64,000 nucleotides of DNA, taken from assembly GCA_001307505.2 (NCBI GenBank), contig CP040925.1:62001-126000 (forward strand), read 5' to 3'. A model generated the notes under the pieces. The model did no database searches. It had not been told where the DNA came from and saw only the letters and a list, made by a program, of their open reading frames with translations. Below, in pieces: positions 36,790 through 48,000 of this stretch. Every line of letters begins with the position of its first letter. Position 1 is the first letter of the stretch. Source of the stretch: Candidatus Phytoplasma australasiaticum subsp. taiwanense (GTDB lineage: Bacteria > Bacillota_I > Bacilli_A > Acholeplasmatales > Acholeplasmataceae). Made by a program: the position numbers and the translations under genes.

Positions 36790-37788
36790 TAATTGATATT
36801 TAGTAAAATATTTTAAAAAATTATGCTATTCAATACCTATAATTCTTATTTTATAATAAATTTGATTATAATGTGTTAACTTAGAAGAGTGATTAATAAA
36901 ATTAAAATATGTTATTAGTATAAAATTTGAAATATCTAATAAAGAAATTTTCGTTAGCTCAAAGAAGTAAAATACAAATTTTAATTAGTAAATAATTGTA
37001 TTAATTTTAAACATTATTAGAAAGTATCATGTAAATTATGCAATAAGATTAAACTATTTATATATACTAATTTTATAAAAATATTTATATGGATATCTGA
37101 ATTTTCATTAATGATTTAATTAATTATAATATTTTTTATAATTGTGTCTTAATTTTTATTTTTCTAAAAAAGTTTTCGATAATAATATTAAAATTAAAAA
37201 AGTATTTGATCCATAAAAACAAGTGAAAGTTAAAATGTGTATCGATATATAATTTTAAAATTTGTTTAATGTTTAGAAATTTATTAGACAAGTGCTAAAA
37301 ATCTTTAATATTAATTTATCAAAAAAATTTAATTTAAAACTAATTTATATCCCTTAATTAAATAATTAAATATATTTTTTTATTAGCATTGTTTTATGTA
37401 AAAAAGAATTTTTTAAAATTAAATTATTTATTTTATGGTATCATTAATAATAAAATAATTATTTTTTTAACTATATTGAAACTCTTATTTAAATTAGTAA
37501 GTGTCTTTCCTGATAGAGGATTATTTTTTCATTTTTACTTATTATTTTTACTTTTATTTTTTAATTAAGATGGATATAGGTTACACTTTAATTTTCTAAA
37601 TTTTAAAATTACAAAAACTTTTAATAAATATTTTTTTATTTTTTGAATTTTTTTCTTTAGAAAAAAATATAGTAACTAAATATTTCTTTTAATATTGGAG
37701 AATTTCGATTATTACTAGTTAGAATGCGAAAGATTTATTTTATTAAACTATTGAAAAAAAATTTCAATAAGATTGAAAGGAAAATATA
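36790..37788. other. 1-kb intergenic region, no gene seen
   Basis: AT-rich sequence with stops in all frames on both strands. I looked for tRNA, intron domain V and terminator-like folds and found none. It may be decayed coding DNA; nothing recognisable is left. It must contain the promoter of the helicase downstream. Confidence 0.5.
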
Positions 37789-39480
37789 ATGATTTCTTCT
37801 TTTACGGAGTTAAATTTATTAACTCAAATACAAGAAGCTTTAAAAGAGCTTAATTTTATTAATCCTACTCCTGTTCAGGCTTTGGTTATTCCGAAAATGA
37901 TTGAAGGTATCGATATTGTAGCTCGTTCCCAAACAGGAACAGGTAAAACTTTTGCTTTTGGAATCCCGATGATTCAAAAAATTGATCCTCAAATGTCACA
38001 AATTCAATCTTTAGTTTTGTGTCCTACACGTGAGTTGGCTTTACAAGTGTTTACGGAGATCAATAAATTATTAAAATTTTATTCTGAAATTCGAACTGCT
38101 GTTATTTATGGTGGCGAAAAATATTTTAAGCAATTTAGCGCTTTGAGTAAAAAACCTCATATTATTGTAGCTACTCCTGGTAGAATTTTAGATTTATTAA
38201 AACAAAAAAAAATAGATTTATCGAACGTTAAACTTTTAGTTTTAGATGAAGCTGATGAAATGTTGAAGATGGGATTTCAAGAAGATGTAGAAGATATTTT
38301 AAAAACTATTCCTTCGGAAAGACAAACAGCTTTATTTTCTGCAACCATGCCGGATTCCATTAAAAAAATAGCCGCTAAATATCAAAAAAATTCTCAAACT
38401 TTAGAAATTTCTAATAAAAATATCGCAGTTAAAAGTATTAAACAATTTTATTTTATTGTTGCGGATATGAGTAAAAATTTAGTTTTAGAACGTTTATTAG
38501 ATTATCAAAATCCAGATTCTGTTATTATTTTTGCTAATACTAAAAGAAATGTTGATAATATTACTGATTATTTACAAACAAGAAATTTTTTAGTAGATGC
38601 TTTGCATGGAGATTTGAAACAAAATCAAAGACAATATGTTCTTAATAATTTTCGTAATAAAAAAATTAAAATTTTAGTAGCTACTGATGTAGCAGCTCGA
38701 GGTTTAGATATTTCTGATGTTCAAATGGTAATTAATTACGATTTATCTAATGATTATGAAAGTTATGTTCATAGAATAGGTCGTACCGGTAGAGCTGGAA
38801 AATCGGGAGTTTCTTATAGTTTTATTAATATTCGACAAAAAATGAAATTAAAAAACTTAGAATATTATTTAAAAGAAAAATTATTATTAGCGGAAATTCC
38901 TAAAATTGAAGATATTTATCAACAACAAGATCAATTATTTAGAAATAAAGTAATTCAATTAGTAGAAAATTATCAAAGCAATAATTTATCAATTGATACT
39001 GTTTTAATGGATAATTTATTAGAAAAATATAATCATGAATTGATTATTAAATCTTTGTTGAATTATATATCTCCTTGTCGCAAAAAATATGAAAATATTA
39101 TTGTGCGAAATGTTTCTAGTTATAATAATGATGATTTTATCAAAAAACCTTATAATAAAAATAATCGTATTAATGGTGATTATGTTAAAAAATATGAACA
39201 TAATAATGTTAATATGACGAAATTGATCATTAATATTGGCAAAAATGATCGTGTTTATAATCCTGCTACTTTTTTGCAAATTTTATATGATAAATTTAAT
39301 ATTTATAGAAAAAACATTGGTTATATTCAACATTTCCCTGATAAAACAGTTTTTGAAATTAATAATAACTTGGTTCAAAGGATTAAGTCTAAAAAAGATA
39401 TTTATTGGGAAAATAAATTAATAATTATTAGTGATAATTTAGATAATTATTCTAATATTAATAACAAACATAATAATTAA
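37789..39480 (+). CDS. deaD: DEAD-box RNA helicase, CshA/DeaD type
   Basis: 563 residues. Motifs: Q (FINPTPVQALVIP), I (ARSQTGTGKTFAFG), Ia (PTRELALQ), II (VLDEADEML), III (SATMP), V (ATDVAARGLDI) and VI (YVHRIGRTGRAG). After the two RecA domains (about 1-365) comes a C-terminal extension with an RNA-binding DbpA-like fold (about 470-545, KLIINIGKNDRVYNPATFLQILYDKF). GAAAGGAAAA precedes the ATG. Likely acts in mRNA decay and ribosome assembly together with RNase Y; it could also unfold group II introns, which often need DEAD-box help, but that link is speculative. Confidence 0.94.
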   Translation: MISSFTELNLLTQIQEALKELNFINPTPVQALVIPKMIEGIDIVARSQTGTGKTFAFGIPMIQKIDPQMSQIQSLVLCPTRELALQVFTEINKLLKFYSEIRTAVIYGGEKYFKQFSALSKKPHIIVATPGRILDLLKQKKIDLSNVKLLVLDEADEMLKMGFQEDVEDILKTIPSERQTALFSATMPDSIKKIAAKYQKNSQTLEISNKNIAVKSIKQFYFIVADMSKNLVLERLLDYQNPDSVIIFANTKRNVDNITDYLQTRNFLVDALHGDLKQNQRQYVLNNFRNKKIKILVATDVAARGLDISDVQMVINYDLSNDYESYVHRIGRTGRAGKSGVSYSFINIRQKMKLKNLEYYLKEKLLLAEIPKIEDIYQQQDQLFRNKVIQLVENYQSNNLSIDTVLMDNLLEKYNHELIIKSLLNYISPCRKKYENIIVRNVSSYNNDDFIKKPYNKNNRINGDYVKKYEHNNVNMTKLIINIGKNDRVYNPATFLQILYDKFNIYRKNIGYIQHFPDKTVFEINNNLVQRIKSKKDIYWENKLIIISDNLDNYSNINNKHNN

Positions 39481-39521
39481 TAAATACCTTAATAAAAAAT
39501 ATTTTCGTTAAATAAAAAATA

Positions 39522-39569
39522 AAAAAGTCAAATTGTTATTTCATATAAGGATAAGCAATTTGACTTTTT
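39522..39569. terminator. Bidirectional terminator
   Basis: AAAAAGTCAAATTG and CAATTTGACTTTTT form a 14-bp stem with a loop of about 20 bases. The A-run and T-run on either side let it work for both the plus-strand helicase gene and the converging minus-strand transporter gene. Confidence 0.88.
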
Positions 39570-39679
39570 GTATTTATAAGAGATAAAACTTTTTAAATAC
39601 ATTTATTGAATTATTTTATAAAATCATAAAATGTGATGATTTTGTTTAATAATATATCGATTTTATAAATATTAAATCT

Positions 39680-41284
39680 TTAGTTATTATGTTTTTTAAA
39701 AAGCGTTTTTTGTTTTAAAAATTGAGTTAAGCTTGCTAATGATATATAAATGATACTTATTATAATAAAAGGTGTTATAGTATCGTAAGTAATAGCTATA
39801 TTACGTTGTGCTGTCCATAATAAATTTGGTAATCCAATAATAGAATATAAAGCAGTTTCTTTTAAATTTACTATAAATTGATCCCATATATTTGGTATCT
39901 CTCTTTTTAATATTTGTTCTAATATAATGTGTCTAAATACTTGTTTTGAAGTTAAACCGAGAGCATAGGCAGCCTCTATAGGTCCATATTCTAAAAAATT
40001 AATTTGTCTAGACATGTTGTTTAAAAAATAAAACGCATTATTAAGTAAAGTTATTGTTAAAGAGATGCAGAAAATTCCCATTAAGCCTTTTAAGAAAAAT
40101 ATTCTTTGAATTAATAAATTATACATTAATACCACTTGAATAGTAATAGGAACAGCTTTTGCAAAATGAATACATAAAACTAATATATAATTAATTGCTT
40201 TTTTAATGGGTTTTTTTGAATATTGACACCATATTTTTAAAGGCAATAATATTAACGCTAATAAGAATCCAATTAAAATAGCATCTATAGCTAGAGTTAA
40301 TGATATATAAAAACTATCTTGGTAAGTTTTTATTATATTTACAATTCGAGTTCCTATTGTATTGTTTTGTTTATTATGAATGTGATCGTTTTTATAAGTT
40401 TGTATAGCTTTTTCGCGTAAATTTTCCATTATATTTGGATTATATGTTTTAATTTCATCAATTTTTTTAGTGATTTCTTGATATAATTTTTGATTTTTGG
40501 AGTTTATAAAAATACCTAATGGATGTTGTAATTCTTTGTTTGAATCATTGTTTTCGTTATCGATTAATTGTAAGGATTGAAATTTGTTTTGTTTATTTGC
40601 TTTTAAAAATGTCATTAAATTTATAACAGGATGTTCAAAAATAAATAAATCTACACGATTATTTTCTACTTCGTTTACACAATTTACTAAATCTTCTTTG
40701 AGATTAGATTTATGTAAATTTAATTTATGTAATATTTCTATATCATAAATAGAACTAACTGTAGTGGTTGCACTTATGTCGTGTTGTTTAATTAAAGTTT
40801 GTAAATCTTTTAAAGTAATTTCTTTTTTATTGATATAATTTTGGAATTTAAGATTATCTTTTCGAATTAAAAAACCAATTTTTGATTTATCATATTCGAT
40901 AGTTTTCATTCTTTTTTTACGTTCTTCTGTAATATTCATGTTACCAATGGCAGCATCAATAGTTCCTTGCTCTACTTCATTTAAAATACCAGGGAAATTT
41001 AATGATTTTATTTTTAATCGTTTATTCATTTTTTTTGCTAATTCTTGAAATAAAAAAATGTCAGAACCACTTACATATGTACCTGCTTCTGTGCGATAAC
41101 TATTATGATTATATGAATTACTGTCGAAACATAAAGGTGGAGAATTACTTACTACACCTAACATAATGCTGTCTGAAGAAGGTTTTTTAGAATTGCAAAT
41201 TTGCAATAATTTATAATGCAAAAATAATATTATTATAACAAAAGTAAAAATTTTTAAGATTTGTTGGATTTTCGATTGAAACAT
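39680..41284 (-). CDS. Amino-acid ABC transporter, substrate-binding protein fused to permease
   Basis: 534 residues. After an N-terminal helix (about 8-28) comes a type-3 solute-binding domain (about 40-290: GVVSNSPPLCFD, GSDIFLFQELAKKMNKRLK, EVEQGTIDAAIGNMNITEERKKRM). A permease domain follows (about 320-530) with an EAA-like loop EYGPIEAAYALGLTSKQVFRHIILEQ. This SBP-permease fusion is like GlnP of lactic acid bacteria. The substrate is probably a polar amino acid such as Gln or Arg. It follows the ATPase gene on the same strand, about 100 bases on. Confidence 0.9.
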   Translation of the reverse strand: MFQSKIQQILKIFTFVIIILFLHYKLLQICNSKKPSSDSIMLGVVSNSPPLCFDSNSYNHNSYRTEAGTYVSGSDIFLFQELAKKMNKRLKIKSLNFPGILNEVEQGTIDAAIGNMNITEERKKRMKTIEYDKSKIGFLIRKDNLKFQNYINKKEITLKDLQTLIKQHDISATTTVSSIYDIEILHKLNLHKSNLKEDLVNCVNEVENNRVDLFIFEHPVINLMTFLKANKQNKFQSLQLIDNENNDSNKELQHPLGIFINSKNQKLYQEITKKIDEIKTYNPNIMENLREKAIQTYKNDHIHNKQNNTIGTRIVNIIKTYQDSFYISLTLAIDAILIGFLLALILLPLKIWCQYSKKPIKKAINYILVLCIHFAKAVPITIQVVLMYNLLIQRIFFLKGLMGIFCISLTITLLNNAFYFLNNMSRQINFLEYGPIEAAYALGLTSKQVFRHIILEQILKREIPNIWDQFIVNLKETALYSIIGLPNLLWTAQRNIAITYDTITPFIIISIIYISLASLTQFLKQKTLFKKHNN

Positions 41285-41386
41285 TTAAATATTAGTTCTC
41301 TTTCTTATTTTTTTTAATTATTAAATTTTTGGAGATATTGCGCTAATTTTTAAAAAAATTATAATTTTTAACATTTATTTACAATA

Positions 41387-42124
41387 TTATTTTTTTTCTT
41401 GTTCGAAAAAATATTTAATTTTAGGACATTTATTTAATTTAAAAATGTCATTTAAATTGCCTGTTTCTGCGATTTTTCCATTTTCTAATAAATAAATTTT
41501 ATTGGAAACTTTCTTTGCAAATTGCAATTCATGAGTCACAATGATAAGAGTTATATTATGTTTATATACTAAATTTTTTAATAATTTTAATATTTCTTGA
41601 GCAGATTCGGAATCTAAAGCTGAAGTTGGTTCATCAAGTAAAATAATTTTCGGTTCCATACATAAAGTTCTGGCTATAGCTACTCTTTGTTTTTGTCCTC
41701 CGGAAAGTTTTTGAACATTTTCGTGAGCAAATTTCTCCATTCCTACTTCTTTTAATTTTTTTAAAGCTTTACGAGAAGCTTCTGTATAATTCATTTTAAA
41801 TACACATCTTAATGCTAGACAACAATTTTCTAAAACAGTTTTTTCCGAAAACAAATTAAAATGTTGAAAAACCATTCCTATTTGTACTCTTAAATCAGTT
41901 AGGGAAGTATTTGAATCTAGAAGATTATAATTATTAAAAAAAATTTTTCCTGAATCTGGTTTAGTTAATAAATTTAAGCACCTTAATAAAGTTGATTTTC
42001 CGGAACCAGAACGACCGATAATAGAAACTATTTCTTTTGTTTTTATTTGCAGATTAATGTTATTTAAAATTATTTCTTTGTTAAAAGATCTTTTTAAGTT
42101 TTTAACTTCTATTATATAGCTCAT
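41387..42124 (-). CDS. glnQ: Amino-acid ABC transporter ATP-binding protein
   Basis: 245 residues. Walker A GRSGSGKSTLLRCLN, Q-loop VFQHFNLF, signature LSGGQKQRVAIARTL, Walker B IILLDEPTSALD and the H-loop VTHE are all complete. It is a GlnQ-type ATPase. AAAAGGAGC precedes the ATG. First gene of a two-gene minus-strand operon with the fused binding protein/permease. Confidence 0.95.
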   Translation of the reverse strand: MSYIIEVKNLKRSFNKEIILNNINLQIKTKEIVSIIGRSGSGKSTLLRCLNLLTKPDSGKIFFNNYNLLDSNTSLTDLRVQIGMVFQHFNLFSEKTVLENCCLALRCVFKMNYTEASRKALKKLKEVGMEKFAHENVQKLSGGQKQRVAIARTLCMEPKIILLDEPTSALDSESAQEILKLLKNLVYKHNITLIIVTHELQFAKKVSNKIYLLENGKIAETGNLNDIFKLNKCPKIKYFFEQEKK

Positions 42125-42622
42125 TATAATTTTTACGCTCCTTTTTGGATTATAAAATTTAATTTTTATAAATAATTGTCAATATTTTTAGATTTTTATG
42201 ATATTTTTAATCTAATTGGTTTTAATTTTTAAAATTCTATAAAAAAAAATGATGTTTGTCAAATTTTTAATAAAATATAAAATATTTTTGTATTTTATTA
42301 AAACAAAAATTTTTGATAAAATGCTTTGTGGTATTATAGTAAAGGTATAATTTTTTAGTTTACCATTAATTTTTGAAATTTTTGCATTGATATATAATTT
42401 TTTAATTGTGATATTTTAGTTATTTTTTATTAAATTTCAATTAATTTTTTGATTTTTTGAAAATTTTTTGTTTCTTTAGTTTAAAGAATATAAAATGATG
42501 ATAAAAACAATAACATTAAATTAGTATAAAGATAAGCTTTATATTAAAATTAATCTAATGTGTAAATTAATTAATAGTATTTGAAAAATAATTTAATAAC
42601 AAAGAAAATAGGTATTTAAATT
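42125..42622. other. Divergent intergenic region, no gene seen
   Basis: About 500 AT-rich bases between the ABC transporter (minus) and an unknown membrane protein (plus). No frame or RNA structure seen. Confidence 0.5.
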
Positions 42623-43264
42623 ATGAATAAAAAAAATATTAGAAAGAAAAAAATCTTTTTATTATCCATTTTAATAGCTTCTATTTTATTTTTTATTATT
42701 TTCATTTTTATGGGCAATATTTTAGTTGCTATTGGACAACAACACGATGAAATTTGTTCAAATGTTAGCAGTTCTTTGGAAAATAATTTAGAATCAGGAC
42801 AAAAAGATTTGATTTTAAATCTGACGAATTATGCCGAAAAAAGTGTTAATGATATTACAGATCATATTAAAAATACAGTAGATCAAATAAGTCTAAAATT
42901 TGATAAATCTGTTGATGATTTAAAAGAAAATGTTCAACTTAAGTTGTATAAATCTATTGATCATTTGGAAAAGCACACTAAAGAACATTCTAGTAAAATT
43001 TTTTATCAAGTTTTAGAACCTGAAATTTCAAAAAATTTAACTAGTTTAAAATCTAATATTTTAAATATTTTTTCTGATTGGCTTTATGATACTTTGAAAT
43101 TAGATAAGATTTGGCAACCTATTAAAAACATTAAAAACACTTTATTATCTTTTTTTCCTTATAAATCTGATGATTCAATTGATAATAACTACAATTCTAA
43201 TATAAAGATAGAAGAAATTGACGAAGAAATTAAAAAAGAGATTGAAATAGAAAAAATTTATTAA
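42623..43264 (+). CDS. Unknown protein with N-terminal membrane anchor and helical domain
   Basis: 213 residues. A basic start (NKKNIRKKK) and one hydrophobic helix (about 11-37) are followed by a long charged, heptad-rich part, then an acidic tail (EEIDEEIKKEIEIEKIY). With the Lys-rich N-terminus inside, the bulk would face outside, so it could be exposed on the cell surface; whether the helix is cleaved as a signal peptide is unclear. Not recognised. It opens an accessory region with other surface-type proteins. Confidence 0.6.
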   Translation: MNKKNIRKKKIFLLSILIASILFFIIFIFMGNILVAIGQQHDEICSNVSSSLENNLESGQKDLILNLTNYAEKSVNDITDHIKNTVDQISLKFDKSVDDLKENVQLKLYKSIDHLEKHTKEHSSKIFYQVLEPEISKNLTSLKSNILNIFSDWLYDTLKLDKIWQPIKNIKNTLLSFFPYKSDDSIDNNYNSNIKIEEIDEEIKKEIEIEKIY

Positions 43265-44067
43265 TATTTATTTGTAATATTATAAATATTGAATTAAATT
43301 TATTTGTTGATCTTAAAAAAAATCAATTTATTATTTTTTTAAGTAATAGATTTTGAAATTTATAGTATTTATAAAAATAAAATTATAATGGATTTGTTTT
43401 ATATAAACTTAATTATATTATTAATTGTTTTTATGTGCTGGAATATTTTTAATATTTTTTCGAAAGTTATATAAGTATTTATAGTTATTTGATTCTTTGG
43501 TATTGGTTTATTTTAGTTTTTTTGGGGTTATTTTAGGAAATTATATAAAATATTGATTGTTATTTATCTTTCGTTTTGGATTTATTTTTAGATGTATTTT
43601 TTAATATAGATGTGATTATTTTGTTAAAAAATAATCACGTTTTATTTAACATTATATAAATATATTTTTATTAATTTTTTTATATCTGTTTATTTTTGTT
43701 AAAATTAGTTTATAATATTAAATGTAGTAATTATTTAATTTAAAATTTTAATTAAAGGAATGTAATTGCTACACGATTTTGACACTTATTTTTCTATGAT
43801 AGATTAGTGTAAAAATGTTTTTGTTTATTTATTAATTTTGATTTTTTAATTGAATTTAATAAATATTTGATTTTGAAATTTGAATTTGAACATTGAAAAA
43901 AATATAAAAAATTATATTGTATTAAACATAATTGTAAATTATTTTAACTTTTTTAATAAAAAAAGATAGTATTGAAAATAATTTATCAATATTTTGATTT
44001 AAAATTGGTATATTTAATTATATAAAAGAAGGAAATAATAAATATAAATACTGCAAAAAAACAATTT
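43265..44067. other. 800-base intergenic region, no clear gene
   Basis: Mostly T-rich. A 28-codon hydrophobic frame at 43389-43475 (MDLFYINLIILLIVFMCWNI...) has no ribosome-binding site and is not called. A TATAAT near 43710 could be a -10 box for the next gene. Confidence 0.45.
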
Positions 44068-44676
44068 ATGTCATTAAAAAATATTAAAATTTTATCTGTT
44101 ATTGTATTATTCATGATTATAGGAGCGATGGCATTTATTTTTTCGAGCCATTCAGAATCATCATTTATGCCTTTTAATTCTAAAGAAAATTTAACATCAG
44201 GGACCATTTTGCCTGAAGATCCTAAATTAAAAATAAACAATGATTCATTAATATTGCCGGAAGAGAATGATGATGATTTGAAGTATCAATTTTCATCTAT
44301 AAGCGATAATAATGTTAATTTCCCGGAATTAAAAGATGAAGAAATTGCGAGTGTTTTAAGTAGAAAATCTTCGTTATTATCAGATGTTAATTCTACAAAT
44401 GAAATGCAATCTAATATAGATGAAATCGAATCTAAAACTAAATCTAATTTTAAATTTAGTTCTTTATTTAAACCATTTCGTAATATTAAGAAAAATTTAA
44501 AAAAACTAAAAAAAATTAATTCTGCCAATACTCTTGTAAATCATAATGTTGATTTAGAACCAGAGTATGCTACTATTCAACAAAATAATACTTTAGAGAA
44601 CCATAAAAACCGTTCTGCTGTTGAATTTTGTAAATTAATTGAGTCTCCAGGAGTTATTGCTTATAATAATAAATAA
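44068..44676 (+). CDS. Putative secreted or anchored protein, effector candidate
   Basis: 202 residues with an N-terminal signal-like helix (about 7-26, IKILSVIVLFMIIGAMAFIF) and a Ser/Asn/Glu-rich remainder. A basic patch (FRNIKKNLKKLKKI, about 142-155) resembles a nuclear-localisation stretch. Not recognised. The ATG at 44068 has no ribosome-binding site close by; AAGGAA at 44029 is 9 bases before an in-frame ATA (44044), so the true start could be non-standard there, adding eight residues. Export to the host is inference from the signal-like start. A terminator lies about 250 bases downstream. Confidence 0.6.
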   Translation: MSLKNIKILSVIVLFMIIGAMAFIFSSHSESSFMPFNSKENLTSGTILPEDPKLKINNDSLILPEENDDDLKYQFSSISDNNVNFPELKDEEIASVLSRKSSLLSDVNSTNEMQSNIDEIESKTKSNFKFSSLFKPFRNIKKNLKKLKKINSANTLVNHNVDLEPEYATIQQNNTLENHKNRSAVEFCKLIESPGVIAYNNK

Positions 44677-45093
44677 GTTTAAATTAATAAGTTCACCTAA
44701 ATAATATCTAGGAATTTTTAATTATAATATATTGAAAAAAATCTAATATTAATTTTGGAGGTCTTGGGAAAATCACTAGTTTTTATTGATTTATAAAGTT
44801 TTTTAAAGTTTTTTATTAATTCTATTAAATATGATTAATATTTTGTTACATCAATATAAATTAATTTATTTGCATTAAATTTAAGTTTTTTGTTATATTA
44901 AATTTTTTAAATTATATTTTTAATTCTAAAAAAGATCTTGAAAAACAGATCTTTTTTATTTATTTTTGTTTTTTTGATATTTTTTATAAATATTTTAATT
45001 TATTCAATATACATTGTTAAATTATTTTTTAATATTTATTAATTTAATTTGGACTATATTCGTTAGAAAGATATTGGTCTAAATAGTTTTAAT
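44677..45093. other. Intergenic region with terminator
   Basis: Apart from a terminator hairpin (44928-44957) no feature is visible. GGAGGTC at 44757 looks like a ribosome-binding site, but only a ten-codon frame follows. Confidence 0.5.
44928..44957 (+). terminator. Rho-independent terminator
   Basis: AAAAAAGATCT and AGATCTTTTTT pair perfectly around an 8-base loop and are followed by T-rich sequence. Serves the secreted-protein gene upstream. Confidence 0.85.
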
Positions 45094-48000
45094 ATGAAAA
45101 TTCAAAAAAATTATTTATTTTTTTTTGTTTTTTTTTGTGTTTTTAAAATTTTAATTTTTTTATTTTGGTCTAATCTTATAATTAAAAGTAAAAATATTAA
45201 TTTAACTCATTTTTCTTTACTTAACTCAAAATTTTCACAAGAACAAGATATTAATTTTGATAAAGAACTAAAACAAATTGAAATTAATGAATTTAAAGCT
45301 TTATTAAAAATTAAAAACTCTTTTCCTCAATATTTCCAGGAATCAAATAAAGATAAAATAAATTTTTTATTAAATCAAGTTTTAGTGTTGATTTTAGGTG
45401 AAATTAAAAATCATAATTATCAATTTAATAATCAAGAATCAATTTTTGATTTTACAAAGTATTTATCTATGTTAGATAAATATGATTTATTTAATGGATT
45501 CAAAGATAAAATAGAAGAAATAGTTTTCGATCCGGATAAATATATTTTTGTTTTTCCTGGTAGTTCTGTTGAATTTCAAAATTATGATAAATATTTAATG
45601 TATAAAGACAGTTCCTTTAAATTGGATAATAAAGGTATTTTTTGGAGTAATTGGTTTCCTAAAAATTTTTTATTTATATCTAAAAATTATTTAGATACTG
45701 TTTTAAAATTAAGTATAGATATTTGGGATTCAAAAAATAATCAAGATAAACAATCATTTATAAATGAATTAGAGTTATTGCAGAAAAAATATATTTTATT
45801 GTCTAAAGTGGATACAGATTTTCATTTTCTTAAACATAAAATAAAAAAAATAAACGTTTTTTCAAATACAGAAAGAGATATTATTGCTTCTTTGAAACAA
45901 ACTATTGCAGATAAAGAATCTCAATATCGTCAACAAGCAGATTTATCCGAACAGGAACGTCACCAGTTAAAATCTGAAATCGATGGCTTAAAAGAAGATT
46001 TAATAACTAATAAAGGCAAGGTTGCTCGATACGAAAAAGATTTAGAAAAAGCGCATCAAGATTTGGCAAACATCTCTGTATCATTGGAAACCATTAAAGC
46101 CGAATTACAACAAGATCATCAATCTAGTGAAACAACTATTAATACACTTCAAACCGAATTACGAACTTTACAAGAAAAACGTGATCAATTACAGGGAAAT
46201 TTGGACAGGGTTAAACAGGATAACGCAGATTTAAAGAACCAAAATGAACAATTAACACGACAATTAACCTCTTTACAAGAGGAAATGGGTTTGTTAAAAG
46301 AACGTCTTGCGCAACAACGTAAAATTATTGATCATCTCAATCAAGTGGTGTCAGAAACTCATGATCACCAAAGCAATTTATTAACAAGCATTGCTTCTTT
46401 GAAACAAACTATTGCAGATAAAGAATCTCAATATCGTCAACAAGCAGATTTATCCGAACAGGAACGTCACCAGTTAAAATCTGAAATCGATGGCTTAAAA
46501 GAAGATTTAATAACTAATAAAGGCAAGGTTGCTCGATACGAAAAAGATTTAGAAAAAGCGCATCAAGATTTGGCAAACATCTCTGTATCATTGGAAACCA
46601 TTAAAGCCGAATTACAACAAGATCATCAATCTAGTGAAACAACTATTAATACACTTCAAACCGAATTACGAACTTTACAAGAAAAACGTGATCAATTACA
46701 GGGAAATTTGGACAGGGTTAAACAGGATAACGCAGATTTAAAGAACCAAAATGAACAATTAACACGACAATTAACCTCTTTACAAGAGGAAATGGGTTTG
46801 TTAAAAGAACGTCTTGCGCAACAACGTAAAATTATTGATCATCTCAATCAAGTGGTGTCAGAAACTCATGATCACCAAAGCAATTTATTAACAAGCATTG
46901 CTTCTTTGAAACAAACTATTGCAGATAAAGAATCTCAATATCGTCAACAAGCAGATTTATCCGAACAGGAACGTCACCAGTTAAAATCTGAAATCGATGG
47001 CTTAAAAGAAGATTTAATAACTAATAAAGGCAAGGTTGCTCGATACGAAAAAGATTTAGAAAAAGCGCATCAAGATTTGGCAAACATCTCTGTATCATTG
47101 GAAACCATTAAAGCCGAATTACAACAAGATCATCAATCTAGTGAAACAACTATTAATACACTTCAAACCGAATTACGAACTTTACAAGAAAAACGTGATC
47201 AATTACAGGGAAATTTGGACAGGGTTAAACAGGATAACGCAGATTTAAAGAACCAAAATGAACAATTAACACGACAATTAACCTCTTTACAAGAGGAAAT
47301 GGGTTTGTTAAAAGAACGTCTTGCGCAACAACGTAAAATTATTGATCATCTCAATCAAGTGGTGTCAGAAACTCATGATCACCAAAGCAATTTATTAACA
47401 AGCATTGCTTCTTTGAAACAAACTATTGCAGATAAAGAATCTCAATATCGTCAACAAGCAGATTTATCCGAACAGGAACGTCACCAGTTAAAATCTGAAA
47501 TCGATGGCTTAAAAGAAGATTTAATAACTAATAAAGGCAAGGTTGCTCGATACGAAAAAGATTTAGAAAAAGCGCATCAAGATTTGGCAAACATCTCTGT
47601 ATCATTGGAAACCATTAAAGCCGAATTACAACAAGATCATCAATCTAGTGAAACAACTATTAATACACTTCAAACCGAATTACGAACTTTACAAGAAAAA
47701 CGTGATCAATTACAGGGAAATTTGGACAGGGTTAAACGTGATAACGCAGATTTAAACCAAAAAATAGATAATCACCTTAATACTTTTGAACGTGTTTTAA
47801 AAAGTATGGAGACTGTTACATCTTCATTGTTAAATTTTTTAGATAAAAAAGATTCTGAAAATATTAAAAATACATCTTTAAATATTGATGCTCAAAGATT
47901 TTTTAAAGATACTTCTCAAATGCCTTTATTTAGTCAATTGATTGGTATGTCTAACGAAAAAGAACAATTGCAAGATTATCTGAATTATCTTAAAAATACT

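Noticed and set aside
36790-37788. Hidden structural RNA (RNase P, tmRNA, SRP) in the 1-kb gap
   Set aside because: No conserved core motifs of these RNAs could be found on either strand.
43389-43475. A 28-codon hydrophobic frame
   Set aside because: No ribosome-binding site and nothing beyond chance composition.
45883-47752. CRISPR array or satellite outside genes
   Set aside because: Units are 507 bases, contiguous without spacers, and in frame within one gene.
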